Part shown: piece by piece, positions 11,022 to 20,472 of the stretch | Layout of the letters: each line of letters starts with the position of its first letter | Position numbering within the stretch: position 1 is the stretch's first letter | Source of the DNA: Bartonella krasnovii | Lineage (GTDB): Bacteria; Pseudomonadota; Alphaproteobacteria; Rhizobiales; Rhizobiaceae | Length of the DNA stretch: 64,000 nt | Assembly: GCF_003606345.3 (NCBI RefSeq) | Contig: NZ_CP031844.2 | Coordinates: 1,240,001 to 1,304,000 of the forward strand | Reading direction: 5' to 3' | Position numbers and translations under genes: made by a program | Notes under the pieces: generated by a model | Database searches by the model: none | Told to the model about the DNA's origin: nothing | Seen by the model: only the letters and a program-made list of their open reading frames with translations

Positions 11022-11583
11022 TGTCCTGATAATGCTATGATGTTGAGTATTATTCTGGTTTATATAGATTGACGACACATCTCATATGTATAGTTTTCTC
11101 TCGCTTAAATCAGATGAGATTACTCCCTGATTATAAGCTATGATGGCCAATTGATTTTCTATAACTGCATTTGATCTTTGTTATTTTTGCCCTTCCTTCC
11201 AAGCCGCTAGGGAGGGTTCCTATCAAACCCTTGAAAGAACGATTTGGAGTAATTTCATCATGCGAAACCAAAACAGAGTGACAAACTTTTCTATTGTTTT
11301 CACAAGTATGACGGTTTGCATGGTTGCACCCTTCAAGCGCGGTGGTTTTTTCTTGCAAAATGAAATCTTTCATAGATGAGATACAGAGCTTATAATATTT
11401 TTGAGATAAACAAATAATTATACACTCCATGTCTTTAAATAAAGTCCTATATCTTCAAATAAAGAATAAAAATTATAAAATGAACTCTAAGGATCATAGG
11501 AACGCTCCACAAAGAAGAGACAGAGATGAAGACTCCAAAGAGTTCATCATCTCCATCCTTCATATGTTACTAACATATTCATT
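11022..11583. other. Region downstream of ilvB, no supported gene; dyad near 11523-11553
   Basis: I looked here for ilvH/ilvN, the regulatory subunit that usually follows ilvB, and found none on either strand. A 99-codon minus-strand frame (11131-11430) and a 40-codon plus-strand frame from about 11260 overlap in a less AT-rich patch, but neither looks like a known family. The dyad GAGATGAAGACTC / GAGTTCATCATCTC at 11523-11553, about 30 bases after the ilvB stop, could stabilise or end the ilvB transcript, although no T run follows it. Confidence 0.45.
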
Positions 11584-13386
11584 TTATACAAGAATTTTTC
11601 CCGCAGAAGAAACAGCATTTGCAACCGTTTCCTCGCTTGCTTCATCGGGTAATAACATCTCATTATGGGCACATCCCGATGGGATCATAGGAAAACAATT
11701 TTCTAAATGATAAACACGACAATCAAAAAGAACAGGCTTATCACAGTCAATCATCTGCTGAATTTTATCATCAAGTTCATCGGGTTTTGAACAATAAATT
11801 CCCACCGCTCCATAAGCTTGTGCCAATTTTACAAAATCAGGCATCGATTCCGTATAAGAATGAGAAAGACGATTACCATGCAACAATTGCTGCCACTGGC
11901 GAACCATTCCCATATACTGATTATTTAAAATAAAAATTTTCACAGGTGTGTCATGTTGAATGGCTGTTGCAAGTTCTTGAATATTCATCTGAATGGAAGC
12001 ATCACCAGAAATACAAACAACAAGTGCATCAGGATAGGCTATTTGAACACCAATAGCAGCTGGGAGACCATACCCCATAGTTCCAAGACCACCAGAAGTC
12101 ATCCAATGTTTTGGTTCATCAAAATGATAATACTGTGCTGCCCACATCTGATGCTGTCCGACATCCGTTGTAATATAAGCACGAACATCTTTGGTCAGTG
12201 CATAAAGCCGTTCAAGAGCATATTGGGGCATGATAACATCTTTTTTTTTCATATATATCAATGAATTACGATCTCTCCAGCGATTAATTTGCATCCACCA
12301 TATTTTTCGACTTTCTTGATCAAACTTTGATTGATCTCTATGCAAATGTTGCATTATATCTTCCAAAATATGCCCCACATCACCAATAAGTGGAACTTCT
12401 GCTTTGACGATTTTATTGATTGAAGAAGGATCAATATCAATATGAATAATACGTGCATGAGGTGCAAATGCATCCAATCGCCCTGTGATACGATCATCAA
12501 ACCGCGCACCAATAGCCAACATGACATCACAATCATGCATAGCCATATTTGCTTCATAAGTTCCATGCATTCCCAGCATTCCCAGCCAGTTTTTTCCAGA
12601 AGCAGGATAAGCACCAAGGCCCATTAATGTTGAAGTAATCGGAAAGTCTCCCAGTTGAACCAAATTACGTAAAAGCTGTACAGCTTGAGGGCCCGATGAA
12701 ATAACACCACCACCAGAATAAATAACAGGGCGTTTTGCCTCAACTAAAAGAGAAACAGCTGATTTGATGGCCTCACGATTATTCCCTTTCAACGGTAGAG
12801 AAGAATGCAAAGATTCTTGGACTTTAGGCGCCCTATAAAATCCTGAAGCAAATTGAACATCCTTTGGAATATCAATCAAAACCGGTCCTGGGCGTCCCGA
12901 ACGTGCAAAAGAAAAAGCTTCATGAATAATATTCGCAAGATCATTGACATTTTTAACCAACCAATTACGCTTCGTACAAGGCTTTGTAATTCCAACCGTA
13001 TCAGCCTCTTGAAAAGCATTTGTTCCAATCAGCGTTGTCGCTACCTGACCAGAAAAACAAACAAGAGGGATAGAATCCATGAGTGCATCTTGCAAAGGTG
13101 TCACAGCATTCGTTGCCCCTGGACCAGAAGTCACAAGCATAACACCGACCTTTCCAGTACTGCGTGCATAGCCTTCAGCGGCATGCCCCGCGGCTTGTTC
13201 ATGACGTACCAAAATATGCTGGAGTGTATCTTGGTGATAAAGAACGTCCAAAATAGGAAGAACAGCCCCACCAGGATAACCAAAAATATGTGTAACCCCT
13301 TGATCTATAAGAGCCTGAATCACTATTTCAGCCCCCGACATTACTTTTCCATCTGCACTCTCTTGCTGTCTTGGATCATTTCTCAT
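11584..13386 (-). CDS. ilvB: Acetolactate synthase, catalytic (large) subunit
   Basis: First common step of branched-chain amino-acid synthesis: thiamine-diphosphate- and FAD-dependent condensation of pyruvate with pyruvate or 2-oxobutyrate. 600 residues. The N-terminal ThDP-binding part has [12 protein letters not shown] and the catalytic glutamate in [16 protein letters not shown]; the C-terminal part has the [15 protein letters not shown] metal-ThDP motif and [12 protein letters not shown]. Block order and length match AHAS large subunits. The ATG at 13386 has AGTGGGA just upstream and is preferred to the GTG at 13395. The small subunit, needed for full activity and valine feedback in the family, is not encoded next to it. 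A tandem terminator-like leader precedes the gene. Confidence 0.95.
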   Translation of the reverse strand: MRNDPRQQESADGKVMSGAEIVIQALIDQGVTHIFGYPGGAVLPILDVLYHQDTLQHILVRHEQAAGHAAEGYARSTGKVGVMLVTSGPGATNAVTPLQDALMDSIPLVCFSGQVATTLIGTNAFQEADTVGITKPCTKRNWLVKNVNDLANIIHEAFSFARSGRPGPVLIDIPKDVQFASGFYRAPKVQESLHSSLPLKGNNREAIKSAVSLLVEAKRPVIYSGGGVISSGPQAVQLLRNLVQLGDFPITSTLMGLGAYPASGKNWLGMLGMHGTYEANMAMHDCDVMLAIGARFDDRITGRLDAFAPHARIIHIDIDPSSINKIVKAEVPLIGDVGHILEDIMQHLHRDQSKFDQESRKIWWMQINRWRDRNSLIYMKKKDVIMPQYALERLYALTKDVRAYITTDVGQHQMWAAQYYHFDEPKHWMTSGGLGTMGYGLPAAIGVQIAYPDALVVCISGDASIQMNIQELATAIQHDTPVKIFILNNQYMGMVRQWQQLLHGNRLSHSYTESMPDFVKLAQAYGAVGIYCSKPDELDDKIQQMIDCDKPVLFDCRVYHLENCFPMIPSGCAHNEMLLPDEASEETVANAVSSAGKILV

Positions 13387-13403
13387 TTTTCCCACTCACC
13401 TAC

Positions 13404-13496
13404 TTAATAGGACAATAAAAAAGCCCCTAACGGAGCCCATAAAAAAAGACTCTCAAGGAGTCCTCTACACAACACATATTGTATAATCCCCCCCAT
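13404..13496 (-). CDS. Candidate leader peptide of the ilvB attenuator
   Basis: A 30-codon frame starts at ATG 13496 and stops at 13404, 17 bases before the ilvB start. It begins MGGIIQYVL and is rich in Ile, Val and especially Leu codons throughout. This is the composition expected of a branched-chain amino-acid leader peptide. However, its ribosome site is weak, and the frame runs through both hairpins instead of ending before them, which is not the classical arrangement. A run of seven G directly after the start makes the frame sensitive to slippage or to a base-call error. Treat it as a hypothesis. Confidence 0.33.
   Translation of the reverse strand: MGGIIQYVLCRGLLESLFLWAPLGAFLLSY
13417..13462 (-). 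promoter_or_regulatory. Tandem terminator-like hairpins in the ilvB leader (putative attenuator)
   Basis: On the minus strand, GACTC-CTTGA-GAGTC followed by seven U (13462-13441), and then GGCUCC-GUUA-GGGGCU (with G-U pairs) followed by a U run (13437-13417). Both lie between miaA and ilvB and read toward ilvB. Terminators so close to a start codon suggest transcription attenuation, as known for ilv operons in several proteobacteria. Alternatively the first ends the miaA transcript and ilvB has its own promoter between them; no promoter is clear there. Confidence 0.6.
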
Positions 13497-13621
13497 TATT
13501 CTAACGCATAAAATATATAAAAAAATCCTTTACAGAAGAATCTCTAATTCCATTGAATCCATTCGTCAATAAAAAATTAATATTTTCTCAAAAGTTTCTT
13601 CTTAAAGCTCCAGCTTTTTCA

Positions 13622-14494
13622 TCAAGAACTAAGCCTCCATTCTTCATCAAATTGATGACGAAACCATGTCATTTGTCTTTTTGCATATCTTCTCGTTTGT
13701 GTTTTTACCGCTTCCAGAGCATTTTCAAAACTTCTATATCCATCCAAATAAGCCGTAAATTCAGGTATACCAATCGCTTTCATCGCTGGTAGCGAAGAGG
13801 AAAGCATAAGTTTCTTTATGGCTAATACCTCTTCTAAAGCCCCTCTTTCAATCATAGTATCTAACCGCTGATGAATGCGTTCATAAAGCAAAGAACGTGG
13901 TAGCATGAGAAGAATTTTTTCAGCACAATGGGACGCAATGAGAGGCGTTGTTTTTTGCTTCTGCCACCAACTTAATTTCTGACCTGTTGCATCATAAACT
14001 TCCAAAGCACGAACAATACGCTGCCCATCTTGAGAAGAAATCTTTTCAGCAACAACAGCATCAATTTGTAACAACTGACGATAAAGACTTTCAGGTCCCT
14101 CTTTATCAAGCTGAAGTCGCCATTTTTGTCGCACAACATCTGGAACATGAGGTATTTGCGAAATCCCCTCCAAAAGAGCACGAAAATAAAGTCCTGTTCC
14201 ACCAACAAAAATAATGGATCTCGATGTAAAAGTAACCAACAGCTTCTCAACATCACATAACCATTGTCCTACTGAATAATTCACTGCAGGATCCACATGA
14301 CCATACAAATAATGTGGGACAATCAAGGTATCAGCCGCCCTCGGCCGTGCTGTTAAAATATTTAAAACGTCATAAACCTGCATGGAATCCGTATTAATAA
14401 TGAGAGCATTTCTTTCTTGAGCCATTTGCAAAGCAAGTTCTGATTTTCCACTTGCCGTAGGCCCTGCTATCAATGTAATTGTTCTCTGCGCCAT
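13622..14494 (-). CDS. miaA: tRNA dimethylallyltransferase
   Basis: Transfers dimethylallyl from DMAPP to N6 of adenine 37 in tRNAs that read UNN codons, giving i6A. 290 residues, usual size about 290-315. The P-loop GPTASGKSELAL is near residues 9-20, followed by INTDSMQVYDVLNILTARP (the DSxQ family motif), FVGGTGLYFRALLEG and, near the C-terminus, TRRYAKRQMTWFRHQ. The ATG at 14494 fits the family start and follows TAGGAATT; a TTG nine bases upstream is less likely. It lies upstream of ilvB on the same strand, the gene order known in Rhizobiales. Confidence 0.96.
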   Translation of the reverse strand: MAQRTITLIAGPTASGKSELALQMAQERNALIINTDSMQVYDVLNILTARPRAADTLIVPHYLYGHVDPAVNYSVGQWLCDVEKLLVTFTSRSIIFVGGTGLYFRALLEGISQIPHVPDVVRQKWRLQLDKEGPESLYRQLLQIDAVVAEKISSQDGQRIVRALEVYDATGQKLSWWQKQKTTPLIASHCAEKILLMLPRSLLYERIHQRLDTMIERGALEEVLAIKKLMLSSSLPAMKAIGIPEFTAYLDGYRSFENALEAVKTQTRRYAKRQMTWFRHQFDEEWRLSS

Positions 14495-15071
14495 GAAGAG
14501 CAATTCCTACCAATCAGAAACTTATTGCAACATGCATAACTACCTGCAAAGCCCCTGTATTTTTTCCCATTATCATAAAGAAAGATGTCAATATATCAAC
14601 AACTTGATTGAGTCTAATACGATTTTTCTACGGAATAACCTTTTCAAACTGAAGAGAAAAAACGTTCTCTACAGTACAAAAAATATAATTACAAAGGCTG
14701 AAAATCTCCCTCGGTAAACATTATTTACAATAATAATTAAACGTTTTGCAATTTGCCTGCAAGCTCCCAATACCATAAGATTTACTTATTTTGTCCACTC
14801 TCTCATAAGGCATGAGATCAATACCACTCACCTACGCGATCCAAAGATATAAAATCACTTTAAGAAAGACGGTAAATACAATTGCTAACTTGTACTTTTA
14901 TTTAGCGCAAAATAGAGTCATCCAATGGACTTTATGTCATACAATCCATACGCTCCATCATGAAATGAGCTTAAAGATACTAGATAGATGTTACGCTAAG
15001 CTATCTAAATACTATATATTAAGACGAATAAAAACAAAAAACAAATCCTTCAAATATCAATCCATTAGGCA
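14495..15071. other. Intergenic region between miaA and degP, no gene seen
   Basis: No frame with a ribosome site and protein-like composition was found on either strand. It must hold the miaA promoter. No clear terminator after degP was recognised. Confidence 0.5.
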
Positions 15072-16598
15072 TCAATCTATTGGGATCGTTACGAACCGTA
15101 ACTCTCCATCTGGACGCGCTACAATGAGTAGAACATTTTTGCGTCCAGCTTCACGTAATTTATAAAAACGTTTTTTAGCATCATCAATTGTTGTAATAGC
15201 ACTCTGATTGATATCAACAATCACTTCACCAACGCGAATACGTTTTTTATCCGCAGCACTATTTTGTGCAACAGATGTCACCACGAGTCCTCGAAGTTTA
15301 TCTGAAATTGAATAACGATGACGCAAATCCTCTGTTAATTCAGATAATGTCATGCCCATCAATTGCATTGTCACACTTTTCGGCAGATCATTATTTTCTT
15401 TATCATCGACTTCTTCTTCTATATCTTCATTGTCATCGGTCTCAATCAAACGTCCAAGCCTAACTTTTACAACTTTTTCTTGCCCATTCCGTAAAATAGT
15501 AACATCCACAACTCTTCCTTCTGAACTCTCCGCGACTAAACGGGGTAAATCACGTGCATGCTTAATTTTGGCATTCCCAAAAGACAGAATAACATCTCCT
15601 GTTTGCAACTGGCTATTATCGACATTATTTTTTTCCGTCTGTTCTATTTTACCAGCTACCAACGCTCCTACAGCATTTTCTAGTTTTAAACTTTTTGCAA
15701 TATCTTCTGTCACCGGCTGAATACGAATAGCCAGCCAACCACGTCTTATTTCTCCAAAATCACGCAATTGATTAATAATAGAAAGAGCCATATCTGATGG
15801 AATAGCGAACCCAATACCGATCGATCCTCCAGAAGGAGAAACAATGGCTGTATTAATGCCAATGACTTCACCATTTCTATCAAATAACGGACCACCAGAA
15901 TTCCCTCGATTAATCGCTGCATCTGTTTGAATAAAATTATCATAAGGACCAGCATTAAGATCACGGTTACGTGCAGAAATAATACCAACCGTTACACTCC
16001 CACCAAAGCCATAAGGGTTACCAATCGCCATAACCCAATCACCAATACGTGCTTTTTCTGAATCACCAAAACGCACAGCTTTTAATTTTTTACTTCCCGC
16101 ATCCACTTGAAGCAACGCCAAATCCGTTTTGCTATCCTTGCCAAGAAGCTTCGCCTTAAGTTTTGTACCATCCGTAAAATTCACTTCAATATCATCAGCA
16201 TCAACAATAACATGATAATTTGTAACAATAAGCCCTTTTTGCGCATCAATTACAAAACCAGATCCCAAAGAACGCACCTTTTGGAATTGACTATTTTTTT
16301 CCCCCTCTTTAGGTGTAAAAAAATCATTAAAATATTCTTCCAGCAATGAATCTTTTGGAATAACAGGTATCGAAGTATTTTCATCCTGTTCTGTTCCTTC
16401 AACAGTCTGTGCCGTAGAAATATTCACAACCGTCTCCAAAAGCTCAGAAGCTAAGTCCGGAACAGAAGGCAATGTCTTATTTATCTCTGCGCTCCAAGAC
16501 AAACGCATGGATCCTGATAAAAATAAAATCACACAAAAAACAACTCTTGTGATAAAAGACTTCAAAAATATATTTCTACTAACGATACTTCTATCCAT
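15072..16598 (-). CDS. degP: Do-like periplasmic serine protease (DegP/HtrA) with two PDZ domains
   Basis: Heat-shock protease and chaperone that degrades misfolded periplasmic proteins. 508 residues. A signal peptide with a hydrophobic core at about residues 13-36 is followed by the trypsin-like domain; the catalytic triad is readable as His129 (TNYHVI), Asp159 (KTDLALL) and Ser234 (NRGNSGGPLF). PDZ1 begins near residue 285 (RRGWLAIRIQPV) and PDZ2 occupies about 410-508. An acidic linker rich in D, E and N lies near 390-405. The gene follows hflK-hflC on the same strand, which groups membrane and periplasmic protein quality control. HtrA is a known immunogenic protein in Bartonella and Brucella. 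Confidence 0.96.
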   Translation of the reverse strand: MDRSIVSRNIFLKSFITRVVFCVILFLSGSMRLSWSAEINKTLPSVPDLASELLETVVNISTAQTVEGTEQDENTSIPVIPKDSLLEEYFNDFFTPKEGEKNSQFQKVRSLGSGFVIDAQKGLIVTNYHVIVDADDIEVNFTDGTKLKAKLLGKDSKTDLALLQVDAGSKKLKAVRFGDSEKARIGDWVMAIGNPYGFGGSVTVGIISARNRDLNAGPYDNFIQTDAAINRGNSGGPLFDRNGEVIGINTAIVSPSGGSIGIGFAIPSDMALSIINQLRDFGEIRRGWLAIRIQPVTEDIAKSLKLENAVGALVAGKIEQTEKNNVDNSQLQTGDVILSFGNAKIKHARDLPRLVAESSEGRVVDVTILRNGQEKVVKVRLGRLIETDDNEDIEEEVDDKENNDLPKSVTMQLMGMTLSELTEDLRHRYSISDKLRGLVVTSVAQNSAADKKRIRVGEVIVDINQSAITTIDDAKKRFYKLREAGRKNVLLIVARPDGELRFVTIPID

Positions 16599-16748
16599 GA
16601 CATGCCTTTAAACCAAAGCTGTAAAGAGCCTTACTTAATACTTATTATGCAAAATCGGTATGACTTAACATTCTTTTACATTCATCATAAAAACAAGCAG
16701 CGATAGAGCATACTTCCCACACGAGTACCCTCCATACACTGGTTTCAT

Positions 16749-17684
16749 CTATTCCCCGCTAGACTTTGAATCAGTTTTACTCAAACTAGGACTCATTGCT
16801 GATGAAGTTTTTTTCTTTACTTGGGGAGAGTTTCGAAAATAAAAAAAGAAATCCTCATTTGGCGAAATCACCATTGGTATTTTCTCTAAATTCTTATACT
16901 GTTCCATCGCTAACCAAAAATCATAAAAAGATGGATTTGCTTCTCGCGCATTGAGTAAAATGCGAATACTTTCAGCCTGTCCTTCACCGCGGGTAATTTC
17001 AGCATCACGCTTTGCTGCCGCCACGATTTCTTCATATTCACGATTTGCCTCTGCGACAATACGATCTCGTTCTTGTTGACCACGAGCGCGGATATTTTCC
17101 GCAACTGCTTCCCGCTCCGCAGCCATTTGCCGATAAACATCTTCTGAAACAGCATCAGTTAAATCGGTTTTTCGAATACGCACATCAACAATCCTAATAC
17201 CCAGCGAACCTGCATCTATAGAAAATTGCCTTTGAACCTCAGCCATCATCGCGCCTCGCTCATCCGATAAGGCTGCTTTAAATTCCCGCTTACCATAAAC
17301 AGCTCGCAAAGCATCAATAAAGCGTGGTGAGAGATTTTCACGCGCTGCAATTTGCGGGCGTCCTGAAGCAATACGCTGTAAAAACAATTTAGGATCTGTA
17401 ATACGATAAATAAAGAACGCATCCACTTCATAATAAGCCCCCCCACGAACTTGCACAGATTGTGTAGGAACATCGTAACGCAACAACCGATTATCCACCA
17501 CAATCATCTTATCCACAAAAGGTATTTTCACATAAATTCCAGGATTAGATTCTACCTTAACGATCTGTCCAAAACGCTTAATAGCGACTTGTTGACGAGG
17601 ATAGACAACAAAAAATGACATCCACAACATAATCAAAAAAATTATTATAGTACTAAAAACAAACAAAAAACGAGACTGCTGCAT
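16749..17684 (-). CDS. hflC: HflC, SPFH/prohibitin-family membrane protein
   Basis: Partner of HflK in the large membrane complex that encloses and modulates the FtsH protease. 311 residues with one N-terminal membrane anchor (about residues 6-26), the SPFH/band-7 domain after VVYPRQQVAIKRFGQIV, and an alanine- and glutamate-rich coiled-coil segment (ADREAVAENIRARGQQERDR region). The C-terminal tail is Ser- and Lys-rich. hflK ends only two bases upstream, so the two are translationally linked, as is usual. Confidence 0.95.
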   Translation of the reverse strand: MQQSRFLFVFSTIIIFLIMLWMSFFVVYPRQQVAIKRFGQIVKVESNPGIYVKIPFVDKMIVVDNRLLRYDVPTQSVQVRGGAYYEVDAFFIYRITDPKLFLQRIASGRPQIAARENLSPRFIDALRAVYGKREFKAALSDERGAMMAEVQRQFSIDAGSLGIRIVDVRIRKTDLTDAVSEDVYRQMAAEREAVAENIRARGQQERDRIVAEANREYEEIVAAAKRDAEITRGEGQAESIRILLNAREANPSFYDFWLAMEQYKNLEKIPMVISPNEDFFFYFRNSPQVKKKTSSAMSPSLSKTDSKSSGE

Positions 17685-17686
17685 TA

Positions 17687-18832
17687 TTAACGTCCTCCAG
17701 AAATCTGAGTATCCAAGAGCGATGTAGAACGTGCTGACTTTATTTTTGCTTTTTCTGATAAATTATGACGCAGCAATTCATTCAAAGGAAGATAAGGCAC
17801 CGCAGGAGAATTAATTTGATCGAGAACCAATTTATTGGGTGAAGAAAAAATACGCCCCATCGTCTCCATATAAAGACGATACCGTGCAGCCTCTGGTGAA
17901 ACTGCAGCTTCACGGGCTATAGCCTGAAAACGTTCAGCACGCCCTGTAGCCTCTTCAATCATTTGTGCTTTTTCACCTTTTGCGATTTCCCGTGTACGTG
18001 AAGCTTCACCATTTGCCAAACCAATCTTCGTAAAACGCACACGATTTCCTTCTTCAATCATTCGTCCACGTTCCTGCTCAGCCTGCTGAACAGAATTAAA
18101 CGCCGCAGCAACTTTGGTAGGAGGAGCAGCTTCACTGATCGATACACGACTTATTTCAACCCCGAGCTGATACTTATCGACAGTCAACTGGGTAATCTTT
18201 CTCACATCGTTAGCAACTTCTTCTTTTTTATCGCGCAAAACATCATCAACAGGTCTTGAACCAATGACTTCCCGCATTGCACTTTCAGCGACCTGACGAA
18301 CCGTTCCCTCTTGATCATTCACATTGAATAAAAATTGTCCTGGATGTGAAATGCGATAGTAAACAGAAAAATTGACATTCACAATATTTTGATCACTCGA
18401 CAGCATTAAACCTTCACTTTGTTGTCTCTGTCCAGGCTGTCCACCAATTGCAATTGTTTTTTCCGTTAAAGGTACTTTCATATAAGTTTCAATTGGCCAA
18501 AAATGAAAATGTAAACCATCACCGATAATTTCTTCTTTAGGCACACCAAAACGCAATTCTACTGCTTGCTCATTTTGTTGAACAATATAAAGTGACTGAT
18601 AGAGAAAAAAGCACACAGCAAGCAGAAGAAACAAAACAAAAACGCCCCCCCGACTAAATTGTTTAAAATGATCCTGTCCTTTACGCAAAATATCATCGAG
18701 ATTGGGGCCATTTCCGCCACCATTATTGCCACCAGAACCAAAAAGATTCTTAGCCGATGTCTTTTTATCACCATTGTTCTTATTTTTATCGCCACTCCAT
18801 GGGCCACCACCATTTTGATTTGTCCAGGGCAT
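17687..18832 (-). CDS. hflK: HflK, SPFH/prohibitin-family membrane protein
   Basis: Subunit of the HflKC complex that regulates FtsH. 381 residues. The N-terminus is a Gly/Asn-rich flexible stretch beginning MPWTNQNGGGPW, typical of HflK; a membrane segment follows at about residues 61-82, then the SPFH domain (VQQNEQAVELRFGVPK) and a coiled-coil region rich in E, R and A. I prefer the ATG at 18832, because AAAGAGG ends five bases before it and homologues start MPW; a GTG at 18838 lies too near the ribosome site. Downstream hflC follows after two bases. Confidence 0.95.
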   Translation of the reverse strand: MPWTNQNGGGPWSGDKNKNNGDKKTSAKNLFGSGGNNGGGNGPNLDDILRKGQDHFKQFSRGGVFVLFLLLAVCFFLYQSLYIVQQNEQAVELRFGVPKEEIIGDGLHFHFWPIETYMKVPLTEKTIAIGGQPGQRQQSEGLMLSSDQNIVNVNFSVYYRISHPGQFLFNVNDQEGTVRQVAESAMREVIGSRPVDDVLRDKKEEVANDVRKITQLTVDKYQLGVEISRVSISEAAPPTKVAAAFNSVQQAEQERGRMIEEGNRVRFTKIGLANGEASRTREIAKGEKAQMIEEATGRAERFQAIAREAAVSPEAARYRLYMETMGRIFSSPNKLVLDQINSPAVPYLPLNELLRHNLSEKAKIKSARSTSLLDTQISGGR

Positions 18833-18951
18833 TATCACCTCTTTAACTGACTACCATTCATTCAAATATCAATCCTTCACTTAAAGCCTATAGGGTTCTC
18901 TTATCTCAATTACACAACGGATAAACCCTTTCCACTTCATATCACAAAAAA

Positions 18952-19461
18952 TCATTTCCGCTCATAAACAACAAAACGTGTCGGATGACTATCTTTATCC
19001 CCTTTGGGAATATCTTGTGTTTGCACGATAGTCCACTTTTCTTTATCAAAAATAGGAAAAAAACTATCACCTTCTATAGAATCTAAAACTTCTGTAAGGA
19101 ATATTTTATCAGCAAGATCAAACGCTTGTTTAAAAATTTCACCCCCACCAATAATAAAAATTTCCTCTATATCATTTTGAGAAGCAGCATTTGTTGCAAG
19201 AGAACAAGCCTGTGATAAAGAATGTGCAACAACTGCCCCTTCGGCGCTGAAAGTACAATCGCGCGTGATGACGATATTTGTGCGCCTTGGTAACGGTCTC
19301 CCGATAGAATCCCAAGTTTTTCGCCCCATTATAATAGGTTTACCCAACGTCAATGCCTTAAAGCGTTGCAAATCCGTTGATAAATGCCAAGGCATTGCAC
19401 CTTTACAACCAATAACACCATTTTCTGCAACAGCGGCAATTAAACAAATGGAAATCTTCAT
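18952..19461 (-). CDS. folA: Dihydrofolate reductase
   Basis: NADPH-dependent reduction of dihydrofolate to tetrahydrofolate; the target of trimethoprim. 169 residues, the usual size. Family motifs: [18 protein letters not shown] at the N-terminus with the Trp of the M20 loop region, [20 protein letters not shown], and [12 protein letters not shown]. Its ATG overlaps the thyA stop by four bases (ATGA), so it is co-translated with thymidylate synthase, the enzyme that produces its substrate. Confidence 0.97.
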   Translation of the reverse strand: MKISICLIAAVAENGVIGCKGAMPWHLSTDLQRFKALTLGKPIIMGRKTWDSIGRPLPRRTNIVITRDCTFSAEGAVVAHSLSQACSLATNAASQNDIEEIFIIGGGEIFKQAFDLADKIFLTEVLDSIEGDSFFPIFDKEKWTIVQTQDIPKGDKDSHPTRFVVYERK

Positions 19462-20252
19462 ATTGCTACCGGAGCTTTAATATGGGGGTGTGTTTCATAA
19501 TTAAGCAATTCAAAATCCTCGAATTTAAAAGAAAAAAGATCTGTTACCGCTGGATTTATACGCATACATGGCAAAGCATTTGGTATACGAGACAATTGAT
19601 ATTTTGCCTGTTCAAAATGATTAGAATAAAGATGAGCGTCCCCCAACGTATGAATAAAATCACCCACTTTAAGGCCACTGACTTGCGCAATCATCATCGT
19701 TAACAATGCATAGGACGCAATATTAAATGGAACTCCTAAGAAAATATCCGCAGAACGCTGGTAAAGCTGACAGGATAATTTACCCTCAGCAATGTAAAAT
19801 TGAAAAAAACAATGACAAGGTGGAAGAGCCATTTCTTCTATCAATGCGGGGTTCCATGCTGATACAATGAGACGACGAGAATGAGGCGTCTCCTTAATCA
19901 TAGTCAACAGATTACTGATTTGATCAATATGACGCCCATCAGGAGCTGGCCAAGAACGCCACTGGTACCCATAAACAGGACCAAGATTTCCTTGTTTATC
20001 AGCCCATTCGTCCCAAATAGATACACCATGCTCTTTCAACCATGCGATATTTGTATCGCCTTTAAGAAACCATAAAAGCTCATAAATAATTGAACGCAAG
20101 TGTAATTTCTTTGTCGTCAACAATGGAAATCCCGCTTGTAAATCAAAGCGCATCTGATACCCAAAAATAGATCGCGTTCCAACACCCGTTCGATCTGTAC
20201 GATCAATGCCCTGATTTAAGACGTGAGATAAAAGAGTAAGATATGACTTCAT
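19458..20252 (-). CDS. thyA: Thymidylate synthase (ThyA)
   Basis: Converts dUMP to dTMP with methylene-tetrahydrofolate, releasing dihydrofolate for FolA. The nucleophilic cysteine is in [11 protein letters not shown] and the nucleotide-binding block is [19 protein letters not shown]. The ATG at 20252 (start MKSYLTLL) gives 264 residues, exactly the E. coli length; an upstream ATG at 20279 adds nine residues without a ribosome site. First gene of the thyA-folA pair, and the likely promoter region lies in the roughly 200 bases shared with the divergent kgtP at 20473. Confidence 0.97.
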   Translation of the reverse strand: MKSYLTLLSHVLNQGIDRTDRTGVGTRSIFGYQMRFDLQAGFPLLTTKKLHLRSIIYELLWFLKGDTNIAWLKEHGVSIWDEWADKQGNLGPVYGYQWRSWPAPDGRHIDQISNLLTMIKETPHSRRLIVSAWNPALIEEMALPPCHCFFQFYIAEGKLSCQLYQRSADIFLGVPFNIASYALLTMMIAQVSGLKVGDFIHTLGDAHLYSNHFEQAKYQLSRIPNALPCMRINPAVTDLFSFKFEDFELLNYETHPHIKAPVAI

Positions 20253-20472
20253 GGAGCTATTATGTCCGATTCTTTTCATTATAGAAAATAAAAACTATAA
20301 AATCTGTACAAACATAATTCAAATCTTTTTCCAAAAACATCTTACACAAGAAATTATCATGATCTGACTAAAATTTTGATGCAAAAGATAAAATACTATA
20401 GACAGCTTCTAAGAAAATAACATAGAGGGATAATGAACAAAGATGGATGAACATAAAATGAAGGGATTGACT

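Noticed and set aside
11131..11430. 99-codon minus-strand frame downstream of ilvB, considered as an ilvH remnant
   Set aside because: None of the ACT-domain motifs of the small subunit are present in any frame; the translation is Cys-, His- and Lys-rich without a recognisable pattern.
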